A program made the translations under genes and the position numbers. 64,000 bases of DNA, taken from the NCBI RefSeq assembly GCF_040546815.1, contig NZ_JBEPOO010000001.1:744001-808000 (forward strand). Reading direction: 5' to 3'. Below are positions 39,423 through 47,550 of this stretch, piece after piece; position 1 is the stretch's first letter, and each line of letters opens with the position of its first letter. The DNA comes from Devosia sp. 2618 (lineage in GTDB: Bacteria > Pseudomonadota > Alphaproteobacteria > Rhizobiales > Devosiaceae). The notes beneath the pieces were generated by a model that was given only the letters and a program-made list of their open reading frames with translations, was not told the DNA's origin and did no database searches.

Positions 39423-39818
39423 TCAGGCGAAAAACTTCGATATCCAGACGCCACCTGCCGCGCTGACCGCGGTGAGGGCGGTCCCCCATGCAATGTCGAC
39501 GGCGGCAACGGCGGGGGTGAAACCGCGCATGGTCGAGAGATTGGTCAGATCGTAAGTGCCATAGGCCACAAAGCCGAGGACGGCGCCGAGGGCCAAGGCC
39601 TTGAGCACGTCGCCTTCAGCGGGGGCGGCGACGAGGATGACCACGCCGACAAGGTAGGCGAGGTAGAACAGGCCGGCGACGACGAAATTGGGATTGGGCA
39701 GCAGCAGGCTACCAAGCTCGCGCTGGTAGAAAGTTTTGCCCATGGTGCTGAGCCAGATGAAGTCGATGGGGAAGAAAACCACAGCGCAGGCTGCGTAAAG
39801 GATCAGGTATTTGGTCAT
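39423..39818 (-). CDS. DUF2177 membrane protein
   Basis: 131 aa with four membrane segments and the DUF2177 features DFIWLSTMGKTFYQRELGSLL and GTYDLTNLSTMRGF. Function is unknown. Its stop codon starts one base after the end of the convergent EamA gene. Confidence 0.88.
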   Translation of the reverse strand: MTKYLILYAACAVVFFPIDFIWLSTMGKTFYQRELGSLLLPNPNFVVAGLFYLAYLVGVVILVAAPAEGDVLKALALGAVLGFVAYGTYDLTNLSTMRGFTPAVAAVDIAWGTALTAVSAAGGVWISKFFA

Positions 39819-39875
39819 GTTCGCAATCTCCGCGCCGGGGTGACACTACCATTACGCGCCACCCCGGGCATAAGA

Positions 39876-40607
39876 TCACAAAACGACTTTGGCGTTTTCA
39901 CCAATGACCGGCGAACCGCCCGTAAGGGCGGCGGCGAGCATGGAAATGCCGGTGACGACGCGGCCGGGGCTATCCCAGAGTTCAGCGTCCTGCGGGATCA
40001 TCTTGATGACACGAATGGACGGGTCCTTGGGGCTATCCCACCAGGCCTTGGCAAAGGGCGACCACAGGTCTTTGATCTTTTCGCGGTCGTTATGCACCGT
40101 CGCCTTGCCCGATAGCGCGACGTACTTGCTGCGCTTGTGATCAGCAAAGCTGACGCTCACCGTTGGGTATTCAGCCAACTGTTCGTCCTTGTCGCCATGC
40201 ACATCGATCAGGAAGTAAATCGCGCCCTCGTCCTTTTCGACGGTGGCGGCGAGTGGGCGGGCGCGCTGCTGCTTGCCGTCCCAGGTGACGAACATGGCGA
40301 TACCGATCTTTTTGGCCAGATCCCAGATGCGCTCAACGTGTTCAGCGTGGACCTTGCCGGCTTTCTCGACCTTGACCGGTTTGACGGCGCGTTTGGAAAC
40401 CTTGGTCGCCGTTGCCTTGGCTGCCGCTGGCTTGGCGGGCTTCGCCGACTTGGTGGTCGCGGCTTTGGCCTTGAGCGCTTTAGCGGCGCCAGCGTTGGTG
40501 GCGGCCTTTCCATTGGCGCTCTTTTTGGCTGCCGGCTTTTCTGCCATGGCCTTCGATGAGACGCGGCGGGCGGGTTTCTTCTCTGGAGTGGATGCGGCAG
40601 TAGCCAT
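39876..40607 (-). CDS. PNPOx-like (general stress protein 26) domain with histone H1-like Lys/Ala-rich tail
   Basis: 243 aa from the ATG at 40607. Residues ~1-88 are a disordered Lys/Ala/Pro/Thr-rich tail (AAKKSANGKAATNAG, AKPAAAKATATK) like bacterial histone H1 tails. Residues ~90-205 form a split-barrel FMN-binding pyridoxamine-phosphate-oxidase-like domain (FVTWDGKQQRARPLAATV, YFLIDVHGDKDEQL, FADHKRSKYVALSG). The tail suggests nucleic-acid association, but this is untested. The C-terminal ~40 residues are less conserved. Confidence 0.85.
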   Translation of the reverse strand: MATAASTPEKKPARRVSSKAMAEKPAAKKSANGKAATNAGAAKALKAKAATTKSAKPAKPAAAKATATKVSKRAVKPVKVEKAGKVHAEHVERIWDLAKKIGIAMFVTWDGKQQRARPLAATVEKDEGAIYFLIDVHGDKDEQLAEYPTVSVSFADHKRSKYVALSGKATVHNDREKIKDLWSPFAKAWWDSPKDPSIRVIKMIPQDAELWDSPGRVVTGISMLAAALTGGSPVIGENAKVVL

Positions 40608-40727
40608 GACTAGGGTTCCTTCTGGTGAAGCTTGCCTAGACAACGATCCAAGGCGTTCGGAGTTGCTTCAGGCCAAAAGGAAGCCGCAATAGCAAAGCGC
40701 CGCCCCGAAGGGCGGCGCTCAAGAGAG

Positions 40728-41264
40728 TTAGTTGCCGACGCAGAAGTAGCCGTTTGGACCGTTAAAGCACACGCTGCCGTTGCTGTTGTCCGGGTATGGA
40801 CGTGGTGGGCGCTGGCCACCCCAGTTTGGCGGACGGGTTGGGTATGGGTCCCACACGGGTGGGCGTGGTGGATTTGGGTTCCAGTGTGGAGGCCGTGGAT
40901 TTGGATTCCATACTGGTGGGCGTGGTGGTGGGTTCCAGACCGGGGGGCGCGGAGGAGGCGCCGGATTCCAGACTGGAGGCCGTGGATCTGGCTGCCAACC
41001 GCCGCCAGCACGATCCAGATAATTGGCCGAGACCCAGCCATCAGGACCGTTCTTGATCACATAGCACCAGCTACCCTGGCACTGCTGCACATCGACCTGT
41101 TCGCCGCGGCGCAGTGTGTCGATGGCGGCATAACCTGTGCCGGGACCGGACCGCACATTGACGTTGCTTGTGGCATAGGCAGGGGCGGCCATTGCCGCTG
41201 CAGTCGTCGCTATGAGCGCCAGTGCTGCAAGGCCGCCAGCAATGAGTTTATTCCTCAAGGCCAT
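40728..41264 (-). CDS. secreted SH3b protein with Pro/Trp-rich repeats
   Basis: 178 aa from the ATG at 41264 (AAGGAGA site). A signal peptide is followed by a bacterial SH3 (SH3b) domain (NVNVRSGPGTGYAAIDTL, QCQGSWCYV, GWVSANYL). A tail of about nine RPPVWNP-type repeats then ends in a short Cys-containing segment (VCFNGPNGYFCVG). SH3b domains usually bind cell-wall peptides. Related secreted proteins occur at 45.6, 56.8 and 57.5 kb. Confidence 0.85.
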   Translation of the reverse strand: MALRNKLIAGGLAALALIATTAAAMAAPAYATSNVNVRSGPGTGYAAIDTLRRGEQVDVQQCQGSWCYVIKNGPDGWVSANYLDRAGGGWQPDPRPPVWNPAPPPRPPVWNPPPRPPVWNPNPRPPHWNPNPPRPPVWDPYPTRPPNWGGQRPPRPYPDNSNGSVCFNGPNGYFCVGN

Positions 41265-41361
41265 CGTTGTTTCTCCTTCATTTGTTGGGCATTGAATGCC
41301 TATGAACGCAGAAAACAACATTCCGGATGAACTGAACCTGAATGGTCCTTTCAGGTTCGCA

Positions 41362-41829
41362 TCACAGGCGCAGCAAGGCAACGAAACGCTTCAGGCTTTC
41401 GCTCAACTTCCTGCGATGCTTGGGCTTGAGTTCGCCCATCAGAGCTTCTTCCAACTGGGTCCAGTGATCGGCCAGTCCATTGCGGATGCGCACACCGCGT
41501 TCGGTTAGTGCAACGCCGGGCGCCAGTTCCGGTCCAACGGCTTGCCGCGTCACCAGTTCTCGACCGATCAACCGGACGAGGCGGGCATCGAGCGAAGCCT
41601 CGGTCATACCCAGTGCCGCGGCCAGTTCCAGCTCGGTTGTGCCCGAGCGGCCCAGCTCAAACAGGATGGCATCGTCCCCCGGCTCAAGACCACGTTCGAC
41701 CAGCGGCAGCAGCAGCGCCTTGTGCGCAAGCTGACCGGCTTCGATGAGCCTATAGAGTGTCGAGCGGGATGAAGGTCTGGCCATAGGCGGGAAAATAGTC
41801 TGAACTCCTTGGCATAGTCGATTGGCCAT
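41362..41829 (-). CDS. MarR-like winged-helix regulator
   Basis: Up to 155 aa. A winged helix-turn-helix is visible (TTELELAAALGMTEASLDARLVRLIGRELVT), with a C-terminal helix rich in Lys/Arg. The start at 41829 has an AGGA site 4 nt away; an ATG at 41784 is an alternative. It is divergent from the LysR gene, so it may co-regulate the NicO exporter cluster. Confidence 0.72.
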   Translation of the reverse strand: MANRLCQGVQTIFPPMARPSSRSTLYRLIEAGQLAHKALLLPLVERGLEPGDDAILFELGRSGTTELELAAALGMTEASLDARLVRLIGRELVTRQAVGPELAPGVALTERGVRIRNGLADHWTQLEEALMGELKPKHRRKLSESLKRFVALLRL

Positions 41830-41928
41830 CCCATCCTATCGTTAATCGTGGAACGACCAAGGCCGTTATTGTTCACCCAATGCAGATGAGTTATGCGTCC
41901 ATTACGTTGCTAACGTGAACGGACCCCC

Positions 41929-42828
41929 ATGACGCAGGACCTCGCGCGCATTCGTGCTTTCGTTCAAGTATTCGACTCCGGCGGCTTTTCGTCGGCGGCG
42001 CGCCAGCATGGTCGCTCCAAAGCGCTGCTCAGCAAATATGTGACCGACCTCGAGGATTATCTCGGCGTTCGGCTGATGAACCGTACAACGCGCAAGTTGA
42101 GCCTGACTGAAGCGGGCGAGGCCTATTATCGCGAAGCCAGCGCGTTGCTGCAGCAGCTCGATGATCTGGACGCGACGATCACCGACCAGACGGCTGAGCC
42201 GCGCGGCATGTTGCGGGTGTCGGCGCCGCGCAATTTTGGTGAGACCACGCTGGCGCCGGCGATTTACGACTATCTCAAGAAGTACCACAAGGTGACGCTC
42301 GATCTGCGGCTGGAGGATCGTTATGTCGATCTGGTCGATGAGGGGATCGATGTTGCGCTGCGCATCTCGACAATGGGCGACTCCTCGCTGATCGCGCGCA
42401 AGATTGCCGATATGCATGTGGTGGTCGGCGCAGCGCCGGAACTGCTCAAGCAGCATGGCACGCCAAAGCATCCAGAAGATCTGCGCCATCTGCCATGCAT
42501 TATCGACGTCAATCTGCAGGGGCAGTCGAACTGGCGCTTTATCGAAGAGGGCAAAACCATTTCGGTGCCGGTCAACGGGCCTTTGCGTGTCAATTCGCCA
42601 TTGGCGGCGCGCAAGGCCGCCGTGATGGGTCTCGGTTTTGTCGTATTGCCGTCCTATCTGGCCGACCCGGCAGTGGCGAGCGGGGAACTGGTTCCCGTAC
42701 TGGCCGAATTCCTGCCAACCGGGCAGACGCTGCAGGCGGTTTATCCGCATCGGCGGCATCTGGCGGGCAAGGTGCGGGCGCTGATCGACCATCTGGTTGA
42801 CTGGTTCCAGCACCATCCGATCAGCTAG
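41929..42828 (+). CDS. LysR-family transcriptional regulator
   Basis: 299 aa. The N-terminal HTH (FSSAARQHGRSKALLSKYVTD then LGVRLMNRTTRKLSLTEAG) and the C-terminal substrate-binding domain are full length. It starts the cluster with the DUF1007-NicO gene, 9 bp downstream on the same strand, suggesting co-transcription. The ligand is unknown. Confidence 0.92.
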   Translation: MTQDLARIRAFVQVFDSGGFSSAARQHGRSKALLSKYVTDLEDYLGVRLMNRTTRKLSLTEAGEAYYREASALLQQLDDLDATITDQTAEPRGMLRVSAPRNFGETTLAPAIYDYLKKYHKVTLDLRLEDRYVDLVDEGIDVALRISTMGDSSLIARKIADMHVVVGAAPELLKQHGTPKHPEDLRHLPCIIDVNLQGQSNWRFIEEGKTISVPVNGPLRVNSPLAARKAAVMGLGFVVLPSYLADPAVASGELVPVLAEFLPTGQTLQAVYPHRRHLAGKVRALIDHLVDWFQHHPIS

Positions 42829-42837
42829 GGGCGCGAC

Positions 42838-44487
42838 GTGAATTTTGGGCTTTTTGGACGTCGGTTGATCGGCGCGGCAGCTGTCGTTCTGGCTTTGGCA
42901 GCGCCGGCAGTGGCACATCCGCATATTCTGATCGATGCCAAGGTCGACATTCTGTTCGACGGCAATGGCGCTGTGTCCGGACTGCGACATGCCTGGACCT
43001 TCGACAGCGCGTTTTCGGCCTGGATGATTCAGGGGCTCGATACCAATGGCGATGGGCGCACCAGCCCCGAAGAATTGCAGTCGCTGGCCGACGAGAACAT
43101 GGACGGCCTGGCCGACTATGAGTTTTACACCTATGCCGGCGAGGGCGACGCGCTGATGCATTTCACCCCCGTGGGTGACCAGCGCATGGTGTTTGAAAAC
43201 GGCAGGACGACGCTGACCTATACGGCCAATGCGGTGACACCGCTGCCGATTACGGGCGCGTTCGAACTGGCCGTCTATGACCCCGAATATTACGTCGCCA
43301 TTGGCTTTACCGATGTGAGCGACGTGACGCTGGAAAATGCGCCAGACAGTTGCAGCGCCGAACTCGAACCACCAACGCCAATGGCGCCCGATGTCGAGGA
43401 GCGGCTGTATGCGCTGGGACCCGAGGTGCTTGAGCTGCCACCCGATCTGGCTGCGGCGATGCGCGGTACGCAGGGGCTGATCCGGGTAACCTGCGGCGAT
43501 GTTCCAGTCGTGCCAGCGGCGACTGCCATCGAGGCGGTCAATCAGGTGGCCGAGGCGCGGCCTGCAACGCCATTTGGTGGTCCGCCGCCCGAGCGTGGTT
43601 TGAACTTGCCACGCACCGGCTTCTTCGGCTGGGTGCAGGATCAGCAGCGCGAATTCTATCGCGCGATGACTGTGTCGCTCGATGCGCTGCGCACCGACTG
43701 GACGGCGTTCTGGGTGTTGGGCGGGCTGAGCTTTCTCTATGGCGTGTTCCATGCCGCCGGGCCGGGACATGGCAAGGTGGTCATCTCCTCCTATGTGCTG
43801 GCCAATGAAACGCAGCTGCGGCGCGGCGTGACGCTGAGCGTGTTGTCGGCGATGCTGCAATCGGCGGTGGCGATCGTTTTTGTGTTGATCGCGGCTGGCC
43901 TGCTCGGCATGACCAGTCTGGCGATGAGCGACGCGGCCTATTGGATCGAGGTCACATCCTACGCACTGGTGGTGCTGCTTGGCCTGTGGCTTGTGGCGCG
44001 GAAAGTGTTCGGCTGGGGCCATAGCCATCAGCATGACGACATGGCGCACAAGGCACATGACCATCTGCATGGTCACGATCACCACCACGGGCACGAGCAT
44101 CATCACGGCCATGATCATGCTCACGACGAGCATCACGACCACATCCACGTCGTGACGCCACAGGCAACGACCGGCAGCTTGCGCGAGCAGTTGAGCGTCG
44201 TGCTGGCCGTGGGGCTGCGGCCGTGTTCGGGCGCGCTCGTGGTGCTGGTGTTTGCACTGTCGCAGGGCGTATTGCTGGCTGGCATTGCGGCGGTGATCCT
44301 GATGGGGATTGGCACGGCGATCACTGTCGCCGTGTTGGCGACGATTGCGGTGACGGCCAAGGGGCTGGCGCAGCGGGTGGGTGGTGTCGACAACCCCGTG
44401 ACGGCCAAAGTGGTGTGGTGGCTCGAACTTTTGGGCGCTGTGGCGGTACTGGCGTTCGGCGTGCTGTTCCTGATTGCCAGCCTTTGA
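42838..44487 (+). CDS. DUF1007-NicO fusion: nickel/cobalt exporter of RcnA type
   Basis: 549 aa from a GTG start. A signal peptide leads into a periplasmic DUF1007 domain (residues ~25-230, starting HPHILIDAKVDI) that contains an EF-hand-like loop DTNGDGRTSPEE near residue 68. From ~295 there is a NicO/RcnA permease with the FHAAGPGHGKVVISSY metal motif and GLRPCSGALVVL. A ~40-residue His/Asp-rich cytoplasmic loop lies near 395-437. It probably exports Ni or Co; nickel balance fits the urease genes elsewhere in the window. Confidence 0.9.
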   Translation: MNFGLFGRRLIGAAAVVLALAAPAVAHPHILIDAKVDILFDGNGAVSGLRHAWTFDSAFSAWMIQGLDTNGDGRTSPEELQSLADENMDGLADYEFYTYAGEGDALMHFTPVGDQRMVFENGRTTLTYTANAVTPLPITGAFELAVYDPEYYVAIGFTDVSDVTLENAPDSCSAELEPPTPMAPDVEERLYALGPEVLELPPDLAAAMRGTQGLIRVTCGDVPVVPAATAIEAVNQVAEARPATPFGGPPPERGLNLPRTGFFGWVQDQQREFYRAMTVSLDALRTDWTAFWVLGGLSFLYGVFHAAGPGHGKVVISSYVLANETQLRRGVTLSVLSAMLQSAVAIVFVLIAAGLLGMTSLAMSDAAYWIEVTSYALVVLLGLWLVARKVFGWGHSHQHDDMAHKAHDHLHGHDHHHGHEHHHGHDHAHDEHHDHIHVVTPQATTGSLREQLSVVLAVGLRPCSGALVVLVFALSQGVLLAGIAAVILMGIGTAITVAVLATIAVTAKGLAQRVGGVDNPVTAKVVWWLELLGAVAVLAFGVLFLIASL

Positions 44488-44580
44488 CCACAAAAATGAG
44501 CGCGACCCATCGCCGCCTTGCGATTGACGCGTGAGTGGTTATGGTGCGCGCAGCCTAGAATCCTTCCAAACCGGCGAATT

Positions 44581-45603
44581 ATGTCCGACCATCTTCCTGC
44601 TGATCATCCTCCCGTCAATAAACCGAAGATCGGTGTGGTGCTGCTCAATCTGGGCACGCCGGACGCGACGGACTATTGGAGCGTGCGACGCTACCTCAAG
44701 GAATTCCTCAGCGACCCTCGCGTTATCGAGACGCCGAAGTGGTTGTGGTGGCCAATCCTCAATCTGGTGATCCTGACGTTCCGTCCGCAAAAGAGCGGGC
44801 ATGCCTATGCGCAGATCTGGGACAAGCGCACCAATGAGAGCCCGCTGCGGGTGATCACCCGTGCTCAGGCCAATAGTCTGGCAGACCGGCTGAGTGGCGA
44901 GGATATCGTGGTCGACTACGCCATGCGCTACGGCAATCCATCGACCAAAAGCGTGCTCGAGAAAATGCAGGCTGCCGGCTGCCAGAAGATTTTGCTGGTG
45001 CCGCTTTATCCGCAGTATTCGGCGACGACGACCGCAACGGCAAATGACAAGGCGTTTGATGCGCTGCGCGATATGCGCTGGCAGCCCGCCGTGCGTACCG
45101 CGCCTGCCTATTTCGAGGACCCGAAATATATCGAGACGCTCGGCAATTCGATCCGCGATGGCGTGGCCAAGCTGGACTTCGACCCGGACCTGGTGATCAC
45201 CAGCTATCACGGCATGCCGGTGGAGTATCTCGAGCGCGGCGACCCTTACCACTGCCAGTGCTTCAAGACGACACGGCTGGTGCGCGAGTATCTTGGCTGG
45301 GACAAGTCCAAGTTGATGGTGACGTTCCAGTCGCGCTTTGGGCCAACCAAATGGCTTGAGCCCTATACCGACGTGACTTTAGAGGCTTTGCCGGGCAAGG
45401 GCATAAAGAAGGTCGCGATCCTGGCGCCGGCGTTTTCGGCCGATTGCATCGAAACGCTCGAAGAAATCGACATGCAGGGTCGCGAGACCTTCATGGAGGC
45501 CGGGGGCGAAAAGTTCGCCTATATCCCGTGCCTCAATGACAGCCCGTCCGGCATGGACATGATCGAAGCCATGGTGCGCCGCGAACTGGGCGGCTGGCTC
45601 TAG
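44581..45603 (+). CDS. hemH: ferrochelatase
   Basis: Inserts iron into protoporphyrin IX, the last step of haem synthesis. It is 340 aa from the ATG at 44581; the frame to 44518 has no support. Motifs include LLNLGTPDAT, LVPLYPQYSATTTA, the SYHGMPVEYLERGDPY segment with the catalytic His, and TFQSRFGPTKWLEPYT. Its stop codon overlaps the stop of the convergent SH3b gene. Confidence 0.96.
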   Translation: MSDHLPADHPPVNKPKIGVVLLNLGTPDATDYWSVRRYLKEFLSDPRVIETPKWLWWPILNLVILTFRPQKSGHAYAQIWDKRTNESPLRVITRAQANSLADRLSGEDIVVDYAMRYGNPSTKSVLEKMQAAGCQKILLVPLYPQYSATTTATANDKAFDALRDMRWQPAVRTAPAYFEDPKYIETLGNSIRDGVAKLDFDPDLVITSYHGMPVEYLERGDPYHCQCFKTTRLVREYLGWDKSKLMVTFQSRFGPTKWLEPYTDVTLEALPGKGIKKVAILAPAFSADCIETLEEIDMQGRETFMEAGGEKFAYIPCLNDSPSGMDMIEAMVRRELGGWL

Positions 45604-45929
45604 CGGTCGTAGTTCCAGTTGCGATCGCGGCGGCCGAACAGGCCGTCGCCGATTGACTGCGGCGTGGTCACATCCATCTTGGCGGCCCAGCCGACGAGAT
45701 AGCTGCCATTGACCCAGCCCTGGCCGGTGACGAAGCACCATTTGTCATCGCGCGTACAATAATCCAGCGAGACTTCCGTGCCGTCGGCCAAGCGCCCGAT
45801 GGCCTTGTAGCTGCTGCCGGGGCCGGTGCGAACGGCTATCTCGCCGCCGGTGACGCGGGCCGTGGGCTGCGCGAAGGCTGGGGTGGCGACAAGCAGCGCC
45901 GCAACGGCGGCAAGTGTCAAAGCGCGCAT
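45600..45929 (-). CDS. small secreted SH3b protein
   Basis: 109 aa from the ATG at 45929 with an AAAGGAG site. A signal peptide ending AFA/QPT is followed by an SH3b domain (IAVRTGPGSSYKAIGRLADG, YCTRDDKWCFVTGQGWVNG). The C-terminus ends in a basic and aromatic RRDRNWNYD tail. It is smaller than the other SH3b proteins here. A longer frame to 46058 is rejected. Confidence 0.82.
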   Translation of the reverse strand: MRALTLAAVAALLVATPAFAQPTARVTGGEIAVRTGPGSSYKAIGRLADGTEVSLDYCTRDDKWCFVTGQGWVNGSYLVGWAAKMDVTTPQSIGDGLFGRRDRNWNYDR

Positions 45930-46022
45930 CGATCTGGCTCCTTTGAAATCATCAGGAGAGAAATGCGCATTGCGATGTTCCGTTGCAAGGGAACCGCGCA
46001 CGATGCTGCGACTGGACATGCC

Positions 46023-46115
46023 AAAGCGCCGCGCGGCCCGGGGGCGGCGCGGTGACACGGTAACGGGCGGCCTTTGGCTCTATCAGTTATACTAAGGGAG
46101 CCAAGGGCCGCCCGT
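46023..46115. repeat. two strong intergenic hairpins
   Basis: The first stem is built from GCGCCGC with GCGGCGC near 46026-46051. The second is an 18-bp stem, 46063-46080 with 46098-46115, with one G-T wobble and a 17-nt AT-rich loop. Neither has a T-tract. They lie between two minus-strand genes and may be a folded 3' end or a mobile palindrome. The rest of 45930-46309 shows only a smaller palindrome (CCGGCT/AGCCGG near 46228-46245). Confidence 0.5.
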
Positions 46116-46309
46116 CACGATCCGGTTTTGCGCAGGGTCCGGTTCAGGCGGTACCATTCTTGCAGGTCCGGCTGCCGAGTTTCCAACCCCACTGGAGAGG
46201 CGCCCCTCTCCCCCAGTCATCCCGCCCGGCTCTGCGTGAAGCCGGTGACTGGCGGGACGGGGCAATCATGGCATGGGCTTTGGCGCTGGGGATAAGTTTT
46301 TGTCTGGGC

Positions 46310-46663
46310 TCAGGCTTGTGGCCACCGGTTGGTCTCATAGGCATAGCGGCCTGCCTCGGTGAGGTGGGCATAACGCTCCTCAAAGGCGATGCAGGCGGTG
46401 CTGAGGCGCGCGACCAAGAGGACCAGATCGGCATTGGTCAGCGGCGCCTCGGGATCGACGAGGCCGATAAAGGGCAGGCCGGGCTCGCGGCGATAGAGCC
46501 GATTGGCGATCCGCAGCACCCGGTTGAGACAGAGGCGGCCTTCCAGCCCCAAAGTGCCCGAGGGTTTTGCAATGCGGGTCAGATAATTGAGCGCCGCAAG
46601 TTCGCGGCATAGCCGATTATAGGCGGTGATGGCGCGCGGGCTGAGATGAGGTCTTTCGGACAT
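46310..46663 (-). CDS. hypothetical protein, helical
   Basis: 117 aa from the ATG at 46663. Predominantly helical and Leu/Arg-rich, with no signal peptide and no recognised family (segments RAITAYNRLCRELAALNYL and LVLLVARLSTACIAFEERY). It is isolated between palindromic repeats. The longer open frame to 46768 enters repeat sequence and is not preferred. Confidence 0.55.
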   Translation of the reverse strand: MSERPHLSPRAITAYNRLCRELAALNYLTRIAKPSGTLGLEGRLCLNRVLRIANRLYRREPGLPFIGLVDPEAPLTNADLVLLVARLSTACIAFEERYAHLTEAGRYAYETNRWPQA

Positions 46664-46774
46664 GGTTCGGCTCCGGTGTGAAACCGGCAAGGATAGCAAG
46701 GCGGGGCAGGCCGGGGATAAGCGGTGCGGATTAAGCCGGGTCGTCGTTCTGCGCTTCGGTAATCGCATCGCAGT

Positions 46775-47067
46775 GTCATTCCGGCCCCCGGCTCACTTTG
46801 CGCCGGGAGTGTTTAGATTTGGCGCTTTGTGCCCATTCCCACCACGTCATTCCCGCGACAGCGGGAACCTCTGTTGCTTTGAAAACGGGGGTCCCCGCTG
46901 TCGCGGGGATGACCCCGTGGAGTGTCGAGACGCTGTCACAAGCACCCAAAGTGAAATTTCCCCTTTGCGCCGGAGGGCAGGCTGCTGCCAGACCATGCGC
47001 GATAGGGCCTGCAATCTGGTGGCTGTGGATCGCCACGGACATGGCTTCCGGCCTTCGCCGGAATGAC
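46775..47067. repeat. 293-bp composite palindromic element with GTCATTCC ends
   Basis: GTCATTCCGGC (46775-46785) and GCCGGAATGAC (47057-47067) bound the region. A nested palindrome at 46842-46920 joins CCAC-GTCATTCCCGCGACAGCGGG with its mirrored copy. The ends match those of the 31.7-kb repeat (GTCATT). No gene is convincing inside; this accounts for the stretch 46664-47083. Confidence 0.65.
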
Positions 47068-47083
47068 ATCGTGGCCCGCGGCG

Positions 47084-47278
47084 CTACTGGCGGATGGTCA
47101 GGGTATTGGTGTCGCGGATGATCACCAGTTCAAAGGGGCGGCTCAACCGGTAGCGGCCATATTCCGGCTCAAACTCGGCAAATTTGAACCCCGCCTCAGC
47201 CATCTGACTGGCTTCGGCAAGGGTCAGTGGCAGTTCGCGCGTGTTGCGATTGGCGAGTTCGGTGGTGAAGGTGGGCAT
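47084..47278 (-). CDS. small protein of unknown function behind a LexA box
   Basis: 64 aa, slightly acidic, no signal peptide or membrane segment. The middle has an E-F-E-P-E-Y-G-R-Y-R stretch and the C-terminus is beta-like (FELVIIRDTNTLTIRQ). The ATG lies about 20 bp from a perfect GTTC-N7-GTTC LexA box, so it is probably SOS-induced. No family is recognised. The ribosome site is weak. Confidence 0.6.
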   Translation of the reverse strand: MPTFTTELANRNTRELPLTLAEASQMAEAGFKFAEFEPEYGRYRLSRPFELVIIRDTNTLTIRQ

Positions 47279-47297
47279 GATGGACTCTATAGGTTTT

Positions 47298-47312
47298 GTT
47301 CTTTCTTTGTTC
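47298..47312. promoter_or_regulatory. LexA (SOS) box, alphaproteobacterial type
   Basis: A perfect GTTC-TTTCTTT-GTTC direct repeat, the GTTCN7GTTC operator of alphaproteobacterial LexA. It lies 20 bp before the 64-aa gene (minus) and 239 bp before the helicase gene (plus). Confidence 0.75.
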
Positions 47313-47550
47313 TACCTTGTATCGGGTTGGGGAGTCGAGGGGGCGAGCACAAGGTGCGTCGGTGGTTAAATTGACGACTGGCGCAGGGCGTCGTCGCGAA
47401 CTGGATGGCGTGGGGATGGTGTGCCGTGTGAGGCGATTGCGCGCGGAGGAAGCAGACGTCTAACATCTCGCTCTTAGCTATCATTCCGACGTTTGTGGCG
47501 TACGTCGCCAGACTAGTGAAGTATACCCAAAACGATTCGAGGGGTAATCC

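Noticed and set aside
41902..44493. 863-codon minus-strand frame opposite the LysR and NicO genes
   Set aside because: It covers two well-supported genes, its composition is His/Gln/Arg-rich, and it shows no domain. A typical antisense shadow.
46063..46115. tRNA-like hairpin
   Set aside because: A single long stem without cloverleaf arms, anticodon loop or TTCRA motif.
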